A stretch of 64,000 nt of DNA from Siphonodentalium dalli (GCA_032622095.1 CP136066.1:55582609-55646608); one strand, 5' to 3'; numbered from the stretch's first letter, positions 1 through 13,626 are shown. A program made the numbers and translations. Notes: generated by a model not told the origin, from the sequence alone.

Positions 1-354
1 TTGAATTCTGTTGCATTCTGGGAGTGAGACGGGGAAATGTTTCTATAATTTCAGCTATTTTCTATTAATCTAGATGTTCCAAATGGTGATGCATTATAGT
101 ACATGTATTTCAATCATATTTTATGTCATAGATTGTTATTAAACCAAATATCAAGGCACTATTAAAAAATAAATAATCGGTGACTCGAAAATTAATTGGG
201 CCTTTAAAGTAACTTCAGAAACCAATAAAAAATAATGATTCCTGGATGATATGCTAAACATAAACTTAATTAACCATGGCCTTATCTTCTTCTGTGCTAC
301 ATAATATATTTGTTTGTTTTTTATGAAGGCTGAGTTCTTGTAACCCCACCTCAA
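1..354. other. AT-rich intergenic DNA
   Basis: I see no gene, RNA or recognisable repeat end here apart from the MITE beginning at 355. Confidence 0.5.
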
Positions 355-610
355 CCCTTTCTATACTAAATACTCATTGACGAGTAGTTCCCTTAGGGAA
401 TGTTCAGATAATAAGTTCAAGGCCATTTGTTGAACTTATTATCTAAACATTTCCCTCCAATGAATATGAATCCATCTGCACTTCTATTATCTTTACGTCT
501 GTCTGTCATCTGCTAATTTTTCATTAACACCCCTCCAAATGAATAATAGACCATTCCAATGGTAAAATTTTATAATTGATTGGGAGAATCCATTTAATAT
601 ATAGAATGGG
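355..610 (+). mobile_element. TTAA-flanked MITE, family C (CCCTTTCTATACTAAA)
   Basis: The left end is CCCTTTCTATACTAAA after TCAA; the right end is TATAGAATGGG before TTAA. The interior has a palindrome built on GATAATAAGTTCAA and TTGAACTTATTATC. TTAA sites and CCC-starting ends are typical of piggyBac. No coding capacity. Other partial or full copies: 14588-14760, 24092-24667, 31611-31826, 32515-32651, 35095-35290, 41164-41415. Confidence 0.75.
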
Positions 611-614
611 TTAA

Positions 615-770
615 TCATTTGATGACTGGAGCTGCGCTGGTGTAGCATTAAAGATCCTGTGCCAGTGCATTCTCATATATATTATAAATGAGAGTCTCCC
701 ATAGGGGGGCCTCGCATATATAAGAGAATGCACTGGCTTACAAGCAGGGTTGTGGCTAGAGGGTCTTTGT
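615..770 (+). mobile_element. Family D MITE, 5' half
   Basis: Begins directly after the TTAA that closes the preceding MITE and reads GATGACTGGAGCTGCGCTGG. It includes an imperfect hairpin around GAGTCTCCCATAGGG and is truncated near a poly-G tract (773-782). The same C+D compound occurs at 31611-32510. Confidence 0.65.
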
Positions 771-889
771 TGGGGGGGGGGGGTGTTCACCTTGAAATTT
801 CCAACTGAACTCCCCCCTTCCCCTTGATCCAGACCAAACTCACAAGTTTTTTTCCATTTGCACCCCAAATTTCAATGCCAAAATGAGGT

Positions 890-1500
890 CAAATTCTAAG
901 TAAAAAAGGGCCGTAACTCATGTGAAAATATTTGACCAGAACCCATATTCAAACTTGGCCTGTAATTCTAGCTGGGAAACACACACACCAACTTTGGTTC
1001 AAATCAAATAATCCATATAGGAGTTATCGGTTGGAAAATATAATGTTAATCTGTCAAATTCTAAGTAAAAAAAGGGCTGTAACTCATGTAAAAATAATTG
1101 GATGGAACCCATATTCAAACTTGCCTGTATTTTTTTCTGGGAAATACACATACCAACTTTGGTTCATATCAAATAATCCAAACTGGAGTTATCAGTCGGA
1201 AACAAAACAATGATGTTAACTGACGGATGGACAGACCTCATAATCGCAGGTGCACAGGTTCCCATGGTACTCAATATCTGTGCCAAGTTTCCAAAAAATT
1301 GACTGAAAAATGTAGGAATAAACCTCGGACAAAATGTGGGATGTGGGATAACTCGACAAAAAAACAAGTCAGACGGACCTCATAATCACAAGTGCAAAGG
1401 TTCCCATGGTACTAAATATCTGTGCCAAGGTTCACAAAAGTTGACCGAAAAATGTGGTAATAAACACATAGTTGCAGGGGGAGTGGGGCTATAATAACGC
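890..1500 (+). repeat. Degenerate ~162-bp repeats (CCGTAACTC type)
   Basis: Two copies of a unit beginning AAATTCTAAGTAAAAAAGGG lie about 162 bp apart, followed by two more degenerate parts with GACGGA motifs. This type of dispersed repeat is common in mollusc genomes. Short reading frames here are repeat artefacts. Confidence 0.6.
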
Positions 1501-1729
1501 TGTGTGCATGTCCAAGTGTTCTATCAGACTCTCAATGAAAGACAAACTTACATTCATTCATGAAAGAATGAAGAAGTTGGTTACACCTTCAGTTGCTTGC
1601 ATTTGAAATATTTACAGAAACTTGATTAATTTTCTATCAATCGGAAACCTGTTCAAACTGAGTGTTATCTGAAATTCTTATCAATGAAATACAATTAAAA
1701 TTAAAGGTAATTTTGTGTTTGTTTCTTAA

Positions 1730-2700
1730 CCCTTTCATGACGGGAGCTGCGCTGATGCAGCATTAAAGACCCTCTGCCAGTGCATTCTCTAATATATGCG
1801 AGTCTCCCACAGGGAGCCTCGTATATATATGAGAATGCACTGGCTTACAAGATCAAGGTAAATATTGTTAGGCCAACATATTCTCTCATAACGACCCCGC
1901 TCGGCCTCGGGTCGTGTATAGGTAACAGATGGAAGCGCGTACTTGTGACGTCACACATAAATTACAGTATACCGTGAAGGATAAATTTTTATTCACACAA
2001 CATTTTCGTGGAAAAATCACGTGACTTCCGGCAGTGGTTTCACAAAATCACGGAATCAGCAATGAAACGAATTTACTACTTCACAACTTCCGATATGTGG
2101 CAATGGACAACTGAAGTATTTATTTATAAACAGTAAGTTGTTATGAATATGTCATGCAAAGGTTAATTTTAAATCAGTTTCATTTGTTAGCTAAATGAAG
2201 GCAGTTAAGGCGTCGTGACGTCAAAACGTCATTTGTCTCTGCGGGTCAGAATCCAGACATGACTGGACGCATTGTGTCATCTAACTCGTCTTCGCTTAAT
2301 CGCAGCGACGTACACTGTAGTCTATAGCATTCACTATATACATTACAATATAGAGGCTTTTATTATCAAAGGCCGATAGGCTATATTAAGGCATAATGTA
2401 CTCATCAAAGTCCACTGGCATCCAAAACGATCTGCACTAACAATCAAGCATTCGCGTCGCTGACATGCGTATAGGCCTAATACATGTATATAGGCCTATA
2501 TGCATATAGTTCCACGACTATTTGCACGATCCTTTGCATTGTCCATCTTCTTACTATTTTGTCGGGGTCGTTCTTTATATGCCTGGCATATTATCATATT
2601 ATATGCGAGGCACCCTATGGGCGACTCACATATACATATACAAGAGAATGCATTGTCACAGGGTTTTCGCAAACATTCAGGAAGCTTCAGTCATGAAAGG
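1730..2700 (+). mobile_element. Family D MITE split by a second element
   Basis: TTAA at 1726-1729 is followed by CCCTTTCATGACGGGAGCTG. The matching right end (TTCAGTCATGAAAGG, then TTAA at 2701-2704) lies 970 bp away. An element at 1891-2571 with ends ACGACCCCG and CGGGGTCGT interrupts it. Confidence 0.65.
1891..2571. mobile_element. 681-bp element with ACGACCCCG inverted ends
   Basis: Short perfect inverted ends (ACGACCCCG/CGGGGTCGT) interrupt the family D hairpin. No coding sequence is seen. The superfamily is not identified and the target duplication is unclear. Confidence 0.45.
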
Positions 2701-3082
2701 TTAATTGTTGGGAACCAGGTGACCTGCTATTTGTTTCTCATCACATAACACATTTGTGCCTGCTATGACTCACACATTTGTAGTTTATAATATTGACAGA
2801 ATATAATGTATGACCAGGTATTAAAAGCAGAAAAAAAACAATACACTGGTTAATAATCTAGTCATTAACAGCACACCAAAGAATAGATGACATATGATAC
2901 AGTTGGGGAAAAAAGCACATAAAGCTGGCCTGTCACTCACATGATAGATAGGTTATAATATGACTTAGTCTATAGATAGAGAACAGGATACAGGGTACAT
3001 GCTGTCGGTGGTCATATTTGTCCAACGGGCAGATATTTTTTTTAAAAAGACCGAAGAAAGTTACATTTCACGAAAAATGTTG

Positions 3083-3372
3083 GTTCATTGATTGATTGAT
3101 TGGGGTTTTTAATGTCGCTTTCAGCAACTAAGGCCATATCACGACATTGCCAGCAATAGTGGTGGAGGAAATCCGCACACTTACGGCTAATTTCAATGTC
3201 TGATAAATCCATCGACCATGTGCGGCAAACCACTGGTGAGTAACTGGTAACTCCACCAGATACCGATTTCGAGTTGCAAAGTCCATCATAGAAACATGTG
3301 GATTTGAACCTCATCGTCAGCGCTGGAGGGTGAGATGGTTTGGAGTTGTACCCCCAACCGATTGAGCCAGCA
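3083..3372 (-). repeat. tRNA-headed SINE (V-SINE-like)
   Basis: On the minus strand it has a tRNA-like head with box A TGGCTCAATCGG (3369-3358) and box B GGTTCAAATC (3310-3301). A body of about 200 bp follows, then a tail of CAAT repeats (about 3085-3105). The layout and the tail-proximal text (CTGAAAGCGACATTAAAAAC) resemble molluscan V-SINE/RUDI-type elements. Family placement is inference. Confidence 0.7.
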
Positions 3373-3849
3373 AATATGTTGGTCTAGACCAGCAATTACC
3401 TCTCGGTATATAATAAGATATCACTTTAACCCTTTGGAGAGTATTTATAACAATATAAACGTGATGTCATGAGTGAGTATATTGTCAACGTCATAGCAAT
3501 AATTATTAACAAATTCGGTTCAAATGGGTCCAGTAATTTGTTTTAATTGATGTGTATTTTCTGTTTACATGTGCTATCATAATCTATTGCACTTATACAT
3601 TGGGACATTATATTAATCAACATATCTCCTTTATCGTTTAGCCTAGTAGTTGGATTAAACTGCATGTCGTTTCCTCACTTTGTTTAGCATTTACAATGCC
3701 ATGGACATTGGTAGTAAAACACCACAGTCAAAGTACACGCGCGCGCCAGAGTACATGCCTTTATTCAACTTTTACACGCCATAACAATAGATATAAAAGG
3801 TCACTGACCACAGCGTCCCCGCGAAACAGTGGCTAACTCCGAGATGGCT

Positions 3850-4168
3850 AACTCCGAGATTGGCAGTGTTATTGAAATTGGTTAATATTTCTTCAAGTTA
3901 TTGTGCTTATGATAAAAAAATGGGGAGAAATCGTCAAACTAAGGATCATAAATCAGGTAAGAAAAGTCAAGACGAAACTGGTTTTCGAACTCGTCTGAGA
4001 TATTGTGGCAACCAACTCATAAACCAAAAATTGTTGAAATCGGTTAATATTTGTTCAAGTTATTGCGCTTACGACCAGATCGTATGGACGCACAGACACA
4101 CGGATGGCGGACAGATGGAAGGTGATGATTTCTGTAGTCCCCCGAAATTAATTTTCGGGGGACAATAA
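3850..4168 (+). repeat. Two-copy ~163-bp core repeat with hairpin end
   Basis: GAAATTGGTTAATATTTCTT and GAAATCGGTTAATATTTGTT start about 163 bp apart. The element ends with a perfect-stem hairpin at 4137-4163 (GTCCCCCGAAA with TTTCGGGGGAC) followed by AATAA. Confidence 0.6.
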
Positions 4169-6130
4169 GCGCCAATAAGTGCTGGCGACTTGCTAGGTCG
4201 GTTCCTGGCAGATGGATCTTGACCCCTTCAGTGGAAGGAACAAGTTCTAAGAGAGAGCAATTTAAGTATATTTCTGGATCCTATAACTTTGAAAATAAAA
4301 TTACATTTGATTCAAAATGTCGCAAACGTCTCATCATATAGTGAAATGACAGCCCCAAACGCATAATTTTTCCATATAGTATGAGTTGTCATGTGGAGAT
4401 TCAGGTCTGACCGAGCATTATGGGGATAATGCACATAGTTAGCATGGGTTTCCCAGGTTAAGTACATGTAAATGTAAGGAGAACATTGTTTTGATATAAA
4501 CTAATGTATTCCACTATAAAAATTGGCCAATTATCACATTGTACTACCCCTACATCAAATCTGGAATAAAGAATTACATAAATATATGACATTGTACTCT
4601 CTGTACATCATATAGGGATTTACCAGACTGATATATATGTACAATGAATATTTCAATTTACTGTTGTTGATATTTTTGATATATGTACCGGTATGTACCT
4701 TTTTATAGTACTGTATATCTATTTATATCTATCTATATACTTTAATATTTATCCATCTAAAATATAGTAACTATATATGCTAGCCATAAAAACTTCAAAT
4801 ACTATTATATTAAACCAGCATACACATTGCCAATACACACCATATTACTTTCCTGTTTGCATTCCCGAAATATTTGAACATTACATTCCGCCGTTCTGCG
4901 TCCGTGATTTCGTACGCATAGGTGACCGTTTAGCAACGTCAAATTTATACCAACCAACCAACCAACCATTTGACTTAATAAACTAGGGGTTTGGGCAGCT
5001 TGTGGTGACAATATACATGGTAGTTATCGTTGCCTAGTGTCTGTTTCTGAATACCAACACATACACCATTGTATGTCTATCATATTCGATGTTTGAAACA
5101 TAACTAATTTCCGTTTTCTAGTTTCCTATTTTCGTGTTATCATTTGACAGCATCGGTCAAAATCGTAATAAAATGGGTCAACGCGGGCCTTTTTTCCAGA
5201 CGCGGCTATGCCCGAGAATCAAAACCTTTTTTTTTTGGCCTAAAGTAAGCATTTTAAATAACGTTAGAAAATGGAGGTTTGACGGCCATTTTGAATGGCA
5301 CCCTCTGTCGGTGATGGGTGATTTTCGAGCAAGGCTAGTTCCAGATATTGGCAAGATATTCCTGGATCATTTAACTTTGGAAATCATTTATATTTTATTC
5401 AAAATGTTGCACAAATTTCGTCTGATAGTGAAATTACAGCCCCCAAAAGCATAATTTTCCAAAAATTGGTTGCCATGGCAACCGGTCGCAATTTGCTGGT
5501 ATTTACCCAAAATTTCTGGAAGATTTATAGACTACAGATGATCACCCATATAGTATGAGTTGTCACAAGAGAATTCTGCCATGACAAATGGTCTGACCCA
5601 ACATTAAATATATGCATAAATTGCTATAAAATGATATAAAAGTAAGCATTTCTACAAACAATCTCGTCTGAGTATTAATGTTTTTCCCAAAAGAATCACG
5701 TCCAAAACGAGTTAAACAGAAATCCGAAGTTAAAAATTAATTTCAGAAACATTTAGCATACGTTTCATTCCCAGAACTTTAGGTTGTCATCTGTGTATTT
5801 TGTGTGTATGCACACCAATGGAAGAAAGACAACTCTATATATATAGTGCTTGCATCAACGTCTAACAAATTTCCTGATCTCCTTCAAGTTTGTTTTGTTT
5901 TATAATCACCCAAAGACATAGTAAATAGAAACTGAAGTTCTTTTGTCACACTGAGCAGGGCGATTCCCCAGGGATACCCCTTGTTTACTCCGATAAATGG
6001 TGTTGTATTATTGAATTGGAGATATCTGTCCATCCATATATTTCTGTCTGAAAATTATGAATTTAAATGGGAATGTATAGTCATGTGCCTTGAAAGTTAA
6101 CTTTGATAATAGTCCCGTTGACAATATCAT
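4169..6130. other. Non-coding repeats, nothing identified
   Basis: AT-rich DNA with ATAT runs near 4700-4760. A diffuse repeat resembling the 160-bp class lies near 5140-5560. No gene or element ends that I can define. Confidence 0.4.
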
Positions 6131-6136
6131 AAATAG

Positions 6137-6287
6137 AGGATCTCACATGAGTTTCTATTTTATACGGAATTTATCAACCGAGTTCACTAAATTCGATTTG
6201 AGCCGAGGTTTACCGAGGCTCAAATAGAATTTAGAGGACGAGGTTGATAAATTACGTATAAAATAGGACGAGTGTGAGATACCTTTT
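6137..6287. repeat. Foldback element
   Basis: GATCTCACATGAGTTTCTAT on the left mirrors ATAGGACGAGTGTGAGAT on the right. Nested complementary arms (TTTATCAACC/GGTTGATAAA, TTTGAGCC/GGCTCAAA) make one long stem-loop centred near 6212. Confidence 0.6.
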
Positions 6288-7930
6288 ATCACATGATCAA
6301 ATAAACCCGAAGCAACACGCAATATTCATCGAAAACAACAATCATAAACTACAGCGATCACAAGTTATTTGAAGAACGCCGTGACGTCATCGCACGCGCT
6401 GATATTAAACGTGTCTATTACCGATAATTATGAAACTGCTTTTATGGCCAAATTATGTGATAAATAGTAATTCCACATTCATGAGGATTAGATTGATCCA
6501 ATATTAACATCACATCTATAATGGTGACCAGGGTTGTCTTTTGTTCACAGATGATAAATTTGGTGAATTTCTTATGTTTTATGGAAATACATGTAACATG
6601 TAATCGGTGTGATTTTCAAATTAAGGTAGTATTTTTATAGCAATTTACATTTATTTTGAACCGCCCAGCCCTATTCTCTGGTAAAAGGAAACAGGGGGGG
6701 GGGGGTTTTGAGCAAGGAATTTCAAATTTTTCATGCGAGAACCAAAGCCATGGTCGCCTCATCCTATCCTAGGTTCTAAGGGCCCTGCGTTTAATCCTTT
6801 CTATACAAAAGCATCATTGATGAGTAGTTATCCCATAGGAAATGTTCGAATAATAAGTTTAACCCTTTCTATACTAAAGCATCATTGATGCAGGGCCTGA
6901 TCCAGGTTTTATTTGGGGACATCTCCCGAAGGTCATCGCCGACTGCCAAAGGCAGGAGCCGGAGAGCGTATGAGAGGGGTTGCAGGGAATTGTTTTGAAA
7001 TTTCAATGCTCTGAGAGTGATCTTGGGCATATCTGAAGGACGATTTTCATTTTTTAACCAAAGAGAATTTTATACTTTCAGTAGCTATTAATATTACCAG
7101 AGTCACTTAAGCTAGAAAACTAAATTTATTTAATACATGAACTCAATTTATATTTATACACAAAAGAAAAGACACAATGAACCAACATATTTATTTCAAC
7201 TTACAAGATAACATTGTTTTTAACAGAATTAAACAAACACACATAATGATAACAGATTAATATATTATCATAATAATGCATAATATAATCTAATAATGTA
7301 TAATATGCCCCACTGTATGACTGAGATGAAAAAGATAGAATGAACAGTCCTGCAACATTTTTCATTATTTCTTATTTCTAGTTTTGTAGTTAAACACTCT
7401 CAAAATTATGTTGTGTTGTTCTATTTGTTTCCAATTGATATACCGGTATATGTTAGGGCCCTAGTAATTAGAACTAATCTCTACGTTAATTATTCATTTG
7501 GTATTATGAGATCCCACCTGATAACCAGGTTGATTTGATCAAATTGTCACTTCCTATACTGTATTGTGTAATTTCGCTTTAATTTGATTGAAATACTAAA
7601 GTCTGAAAGCTGAATGGTAACAAACCTGAACTATTTGAAGTTTTTACAGATGAAAGCTAGATAGAACCAAACATACTTTACAGTATGATTCCAACTGTTA
7701 AACTTAAATCCTTTTGTAACTTAAATGTCTTATGTCAATATATATAAATACATAAATGATGTGTATCTTGTTATAATATGAATTGGGACCTGAATTTTGG
7801 GCGCCCAAACTCAATGTCCCCAAACCCGGTATACCGGGGTCGAAAACGGGCTGGATCAGGCCCTGGGATGAGTAGTTATCCCATAGGAAATGTTCAGATA
7901 ATGAAAGTGTCAATGACACTGTAGCTCAAC
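6288..7930. other. Non-coding AT-rich DNA with repeat fragments
   Basis: Contains fragments of the family C MITE start (6797-6890, 7860-7905) and poly-G at 6697-6706. No gene is supported. Confidence 0.4.
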
Positions 7931-7959
7931 TTGGAAAGGGAATAATTTAATGTATTACA

Positions 7960-9817
7960 GTCAATGGAGCGATTAGGAATGTGGAAAGTTGAATATCTAA
8001 TACTAGTTTATAGACATGAAGAGAAAAGTAAAATCCAAGATGGCTGCTGGCGGCCATGTTTTCGGCCGAATGACCCCAAAATGAGTCGTTCCCATCTACA
8101 TGTCATTATTAACATTCATGACAAATTTATGATGATCAGACTAAAGGTACGACATGTAGCCCGTGCTAAAGAATTTAGTCATACAAAGAGTAAAATCCAA
8201 GATGGCTGCTGGTGGCCATGTTTTCGGCCGAATGACCCCAAAATGAGTCGTTCCAATCTAAATGTCATCGTTAACATCCATGACTAATTTTATGACGATC
8301 ATACTAAAGGTACGACCTGTAGCCCATGCTAAAGAATTTAGTCATACAAAGAGTAAAATCCAAGATGGCTGCTGGCGGCCATGTTTTTTGGCCGAATGAC
8401 CCCAAAATGACTTGTTCCCATCTACATGTCATTATTATCATCCATGACAAATTTTATGATGATCAGACTAAAGGTACGACCTGTGGCCCGTGCTAATGGA
8501 TTAAATTTTGAAATCCAAGATGGCCGCTGGCGGCCATGTTTTTTGTCCGAATGACCCCAAAATGACTCGTTCCCATCTACATTCCAATTTTATGATGATC
8601 AGACTAAAGGTACAACCTGTAGCCTGTGCTAAAGGATTTAGTCATACAAAGAGTAAAATCCAAGATGGCTGCTGGCGACCATGTTTTTTGGCCGATTGAC
8701 CCCAAAATTACTTGTTCCCATCTACATGTCATTGTTAACATCCATGACAAATTTTATGATGATCAGACTAAAGGTACGACCTGTAGCCCGTGCTAAAGAA
8801 TTTAGTCATACAAAGAGTAAAATCCAAGATGGCTGCTGGCGGCCATGTTTTTTGGCCGAATGACCCCAAAATTACTCGTTCCCATCTACATGTCAATATT
8901 ATCATCCATGACAAATTTCATGATGATCAGACAAACAGTACGACCTGTGGCCCGTGCTAATGGATTAAATTTTGAAATCCAAGATGGCCGCTGCGGCCAT
9001 GTTTTTTGTCCGAATGACCCCAAAATGACTCGTTCCCATCTACATTCCAATATCAACAGCCATGACAAATTTTATGATGATCAGACTAAAGGTACGACCT
9101 GTAGCCCGTGCTAAAGGATTTAGTCATACAAAGAGTAAAATCTAAGATGGCTGCTGGCGGCCATGTTTTTTGGCCGAATGACCCCAAAATGACTCGTTCC
9201 CATCTACATGTGATTATTAACATTCTTGACAAATTTTATGATGATCAGACTAAAAGTAGGACCTGTAGCCCGTGCTAAAGGATTTAGTCATACAAAGAGT
9301 AAAATCCAAGATGGCTGCTGGCGACCATGTTTTTTGGCCGATTGACCCCAAAATTACTCGTTCCCATTTACATGTCATTGTTAATATCCATGACAAATTT
9401 TATGATGATCAGACTAAAGGTACGACCTGCAGCCCGTGCTAAAGAATTTAGTCATACAAAGAGTAAAATCCAAGATGGCTGCTGGCGACCATGTTTTTGG
9501 GCCGAATGACCCCAAAATTACTCGTTCCCATCTACATGTCAATATTAACATCCATGACAAATTTCATGATGATCAGACAAACAGTACGGCCTGTAGCCCG
9601 TGCTAATGGATTGAATTTTGAAATCCAAGATGGCCACTGGCGGCCATGTTTATTTTCTGAATGACCCCAAAATTAATCATGACAAATTTCATAATGATCC
9701 GACCAAAGGTACGACCTGTAGCCTGCATTGTTGACGCCTTACGTACACACGCACACACGGACGACGGACGACAAAGCCATGGCAATAGCTCAAACTTTAC
9801 AAAGTAAAGTTGAGCTA
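7960..9817 (+). repeat. ~160-bp tandem array (about 11 units) with hairpin end
   Basis: Units carry AAAATCCAAGATGGCTGCTG, AATGACCCCAAAATGACTCG and GATCAGACTAAAGGTACGAC, repeating about every 160 bp. The array ends in a short ACGCACACACGGACGACGG tract and then a hairpin at 9788-9817 (AGCTCAA...TTGAGCT) followed by AATAA. The design resembles molluscan pearl/Helentron-like non-autonomous elements, but no helicase-type end is proven. Confidence 0.7.
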
Positions 9818-9903
9818 ATAAGTGTAACCCTTTATATACTAAAGCATCATTGATGAGTAGTTATCCCATAGTAAATGTTCAGATAATAAGTTTAACCCTT
9901 TAT

Positions 9904-11286
9904 CAGGGTTTCCGCCAGGCCGTCCCACGGACCCATTCCCCTCGCAGATGATCTGTTTGATTCATACATGTACCAAAAGTCAGTAGCAATATGTCATAAA
10001 AAATCCGGCTGCAACGGGAGTTTGGGGGGGTTAAACAGAATACTGGTGAAAAAGCGGGTCAATTGAGCACAGTGTGTTACCGGTACAGCGTACCCTTTGA
10101 AATCAAAGCGCCAAAACTACAACGTAATGTTTGGTGTGCATTGAAATAGTGACGTTATATACAGCGTAATAAATGTAGCGGTAACATCAAAGAATGTCGG
10201 ACTGGTGAGTATGGATATTATTTTGCACGGGATTTCTGTGGTTGAAACTACTCGCGCTCGGAGATCCCGTGCTATCGTACGATTACCCAATTTGATCAAA
10301 GAATGTCGAATTGCTGAGTTAGGCAGAGTAGGGATCAACATACGCCAACAGGAGGTTCTCCTACCAAAGGAGGTATCTATCTTCAAGATACCGTGCTATC
10401 CTACTATTATAATACGGAACCTGTCCCAAATCAGTCTTTATAGCGGGAATTCATAGTGACAACACCATTCATTTGACCGATATTACATGCATGGAGGATA
10501 AACACAAAAAACATACCCCCCCCCCCCCAATATGGAGATAAAGTCAAAGTACGGTCAATAATAGTTTCGTTGTCCCGCCTGGGTCCCCAAACACAAACAA
10601 CGGCGCACATGTTCCCATTTCCCGCCAAAACTGAATTATATTTTATAACACGTTGGCTAAAACTCTATAGCAGCGGTCGTCAGTTGTTGGACTAATACAG
10701 ACTATTGACAAGCTACGCATTCCGAGTTTGAAAGATTTCGCTACCATTCGTATTTCGCCGCTATAAATATCTCCTGCAGACAAACCCTGCAGTATATATG
10801 ACGTCACAGTGCACAAATAGTTTTACGATTGACAGAATACATGGAATATATCAGTTTCATTTTCACGGAAGCTACTTGAAATTCTAGGAAATACTTAATT
10901 CAATTCTCCCAGCTAGGTATTATTGGACAATGCATAGATGCTTTTTAGTGTTTAGTTTCATTATACCTGTCGGAATCTTATTGTAAATTATAAATTTTTA
11001 AACACTGTAACTTGTAGCTTGATATATTCTTCAATCAGACGGCAGTCTTACGTGCATAATTACATGATTAATTCTCTGGATACCATCAACAGAATTAATG
11101 CACCCACGGAAAATGATCGACTTGCGTAATATACGTAGCTTTGGATTGCTTTGTGGGACACTCAGGTGCAAGGAAATGGCTACTTTTCAGTGTCAAATAA
11201 CAAAATAACAAATAACCATGGTCGTCCCGTCGCGTTATGTGTTTACCCAATACGGCCTCATTAATTTCCCCTTGGCGGAAACCCTG
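9904..11286. mobile_element. hAT-like element with CAGGGTTTCC ends
   Basis: Left end CAGGGTTTCCGCCAGG; right end CCTTGGCGGAAACCCTG. It interrupts a family C repeat (CCCTTTAT before, CATTTATATACTAAAGC after). A related copy lies at 50824-51622. No transposase is visible. Confidence 0.6.
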
Positions 11287-11975
11287 CATTTATATACTAA
11301 AGCATCGTTGATGAGTACTTATCCCATAGGAAATGTTCAGATAATAAGTTTAACCCTTTATATATTAAAGCATCATTGATGAGTCGTTATCCCGAAGGAA
11401 ATGTTCAGATGATAAGTTTAACCCTTTCTAAACAAAAGCACCATTGATGAGTAGTTAACTCACAGGAAATGTTCAGATAATAAGTTTAATCCTTTCTATA
11501 CTAAAGCACCATTGATGGGTAGTTATCCCATAGGAAATGTTCAGATGATAAGTTTAACCCTTTCTAATACTAAAGCATCATTGGCGAGTAATTATCCAAA
11601 AGGAAATGTTCAGATGATAAGTTTAACCCTTTCTATACTAAAGCATCATTGATGAGTAGTTCCCAAAGGAAATGTTCAGATAATAAGTTTAACCCTTTCT
11701 ATACTATAGCATCATTGGTGAGTAGTTATCCCATAGGAAATGTTCAGATAATAAGTTTAACACCGTTCTATACTAAAGCATCATTGATGAGTAGTTATCC
11801 CACAGGAAATGTTCACATAATAAGTTTAATCCTTTCAATACTAAAGCACCATTGATGAGTAGTTATCCCATAGGAAATGTTCAAATAATAAGTTTAACCC
11901 TTTCTATACTAAAGCACCATTGATGAGTAGTTATCCCATAGGTAATGTTCAAATAATAAGTTTAACAAATATATA
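11287..11975 (+). repeat. ~68-bp minisatellite derived from a MITE end
   Basis: About ten units each contain CCCTTTCTATACTAAAGCAT, a GATGAGTAGTTATCCCATAG motif and GAAATGTTCAGATAATAAG. These are the first ~65 bp of the family C MITE. An inverted array of the same unit is at 39195-39885. Confidence 0.75.
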
Positions 11976-12531
11976 GGGCTCATTCTGCACTTTTATTAAA
12001 CTGTCGTTTGCTTTTATCACCTTATCATCCCTCCCTCCAAAGCAATAATAGATCATTCCGATGTACACTTTTTAACTGACTGGGAGAATCCATTTAGTAG
12101 ATAGATAGAAAGATCAATAATTTAGATAGATAAATATTTTATTTTATAAATACCGGTACCTGATAAATACAATGATAGAGATTATAACAATTCAAATTAT
12201 CACAATGTCATGCTAAAGCGATCCATATAAAATAAATTGTGGTAAAAAGAAAAACATTGTAATTGACTTTAAATTTTGATTGGATGCATATCACTTGAAC
12301 CCAGACACGATCCCACCCCCTTACTAAGACTATTAAAGAGGTGGTTTAGCTTGGCAAGCTCACGCTGACCACAGATGTTTCCAGTAGATTCAACAAAGGG
12401 GTGACAAGATGCTATCCAGGTACAAGGGCACACATATTCACATAGGAAAGGGTTAAACTCTACCGGAAACCATGGCTATGGGGTCCCTGGCTGACAACAT
12501 TAGATCACTCAGGCAACGAGGTGGCTTTTAA

Positions 12532-12921
12532 CCCTTTACCCAACAATCCGGCCAAAACCGGCCAAATAAAGCTTCAACAGCCTAAAATATCTTCGGTCTG
12601 TCTCAATAGAACCATACAAATATGGATATCATTGGAACCGGCTCCTTGACCACATTGTGATAGTTACAGTTAGCCCTGTGCCAATGCATTCTCTTATATA
12701 TGCGAGTCGACCATAGGTCGCCTCGCATATATAAGAGAATGCATTGGCCTAAACAAAATCTTTTTTTAACACTTTTTACCATTTTTCTTACATTCTTTAA
12801 CAATTTTATAATTTTTAATGTGTTAAGCCAATGCATTCTCTTATATATGCGAGGCGACCTATGGTCGACTCGCATATATAAGAGAATGCATTGGCACAGG
12901 GCCCTTCTGTTGGGTAAAGGG
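12532..12921. mobile_element. Family A MITE (CCCTTTACCCAACA), TTAA-flanked
   Basis: 390 bp with exact TTAA on both sides (12528-12531, 12922-12925) and ends CCCTTTACCCAACA/TGTTGGGTAAAGGG. It carries two ~75-bp near-perfect palindromes around GCGAGTCGACCATAGGTCGC, separated by an AT-rich spacer. piggyBac-like by site and ends. Confidence 0.8.
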
Positions 12922-12979
12922 TTAAATCAAGACTTTATAGAGCTAACAATATAATAATAACAGGTCACCAACCACACGT

Positions 12980-13445
12980 CACCCGAAACTAGGTGCTTTT
13001 AAATTGAGGCTTTACAGAACTAACAAAATAATAATAATAGGTCACCGACCAGACGTCACCCGAAAAGAGGTGGCTTTTACATTGAGGCTTCACAGAGCTA
13101 ACAAAATAGTAATAAAACTTGCTGACCACATGTTCCCAGAAACAAGATGGATGTTTTTAGGAAGTTGGCTTTTGCGGAACCAAAAAAATCAAACTTTGGT
13201 AAATATCATTCAAAATATGAAAATTAGAATGGTAAAAAATGAGGAATACCTTGTCCATATACATGTTGCATATCGGCAGTATATCAGTAACAATATCCTA
13301 AAATTTCAATTCTCTACATCAGAAACTGTGGGAGGAGTTAATTACACAATGAAGGTACCCATAATGTATGACGGACACACAAATGGAAGGATTATACAAG
13401 TCGACCGCAAAAATGAATTTTCAGACACAATCAAAATGTTCAAAA
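12980..13445 (+). repeat. Dispersed repeat related to 25010-25270
   Basis: Shares GTTGCA..T..ATATATG..AACAATAT and GATTACACCATGAAGGT-type text with the repeat at 25.0-25.3 kb. The 151-codon open frame across it is not conserved as protein beyond that repeat. Confidence 0.5.
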
Positions 13446-13626
13446 TAGTAAACTTTTAAAAAGGGGCCACATTTTAGGATACCAAAGATGACTGTTTCTA
13501 CACTTTGCATGGCTGTATTCAATGAATCAATAAAAGTTCAAAAAGAGCTGGGATTTCACCCAGTGCATACCCTCATCCTTACCAATTTTCATCGAGATCC
13601 GATAACCTATGCATGCCTGAGTTTTG

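Noticed and set aside
3042-3314. 90-codon minus-strand frame
   Set aside because: It reads through the SINE body and shows no protein features.
3300-3372. Stand-alone tRNA gene
   Set aside because: Box A and box B are present but it continues into a SINE body and CAAT tail; no cloverleaf is kept.
7964-9785. Series of similar 60-107 codon frames
   Set aside because: They follow the ~160-bp tandem array and change frame between units; no conserved protein.
12603-12954. Overlapping open frames on both strands encoding nearly the same peptide
   Set aside because: They read the perfect palindromes of the family A MITE; the same peptides recur at every copy.
13004-13459. 151-codon plus-strand frame
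   Set aside because: Lies over a dispersed repeat also found at 25.0-25.3 kb, with no shared protein-level constraint.
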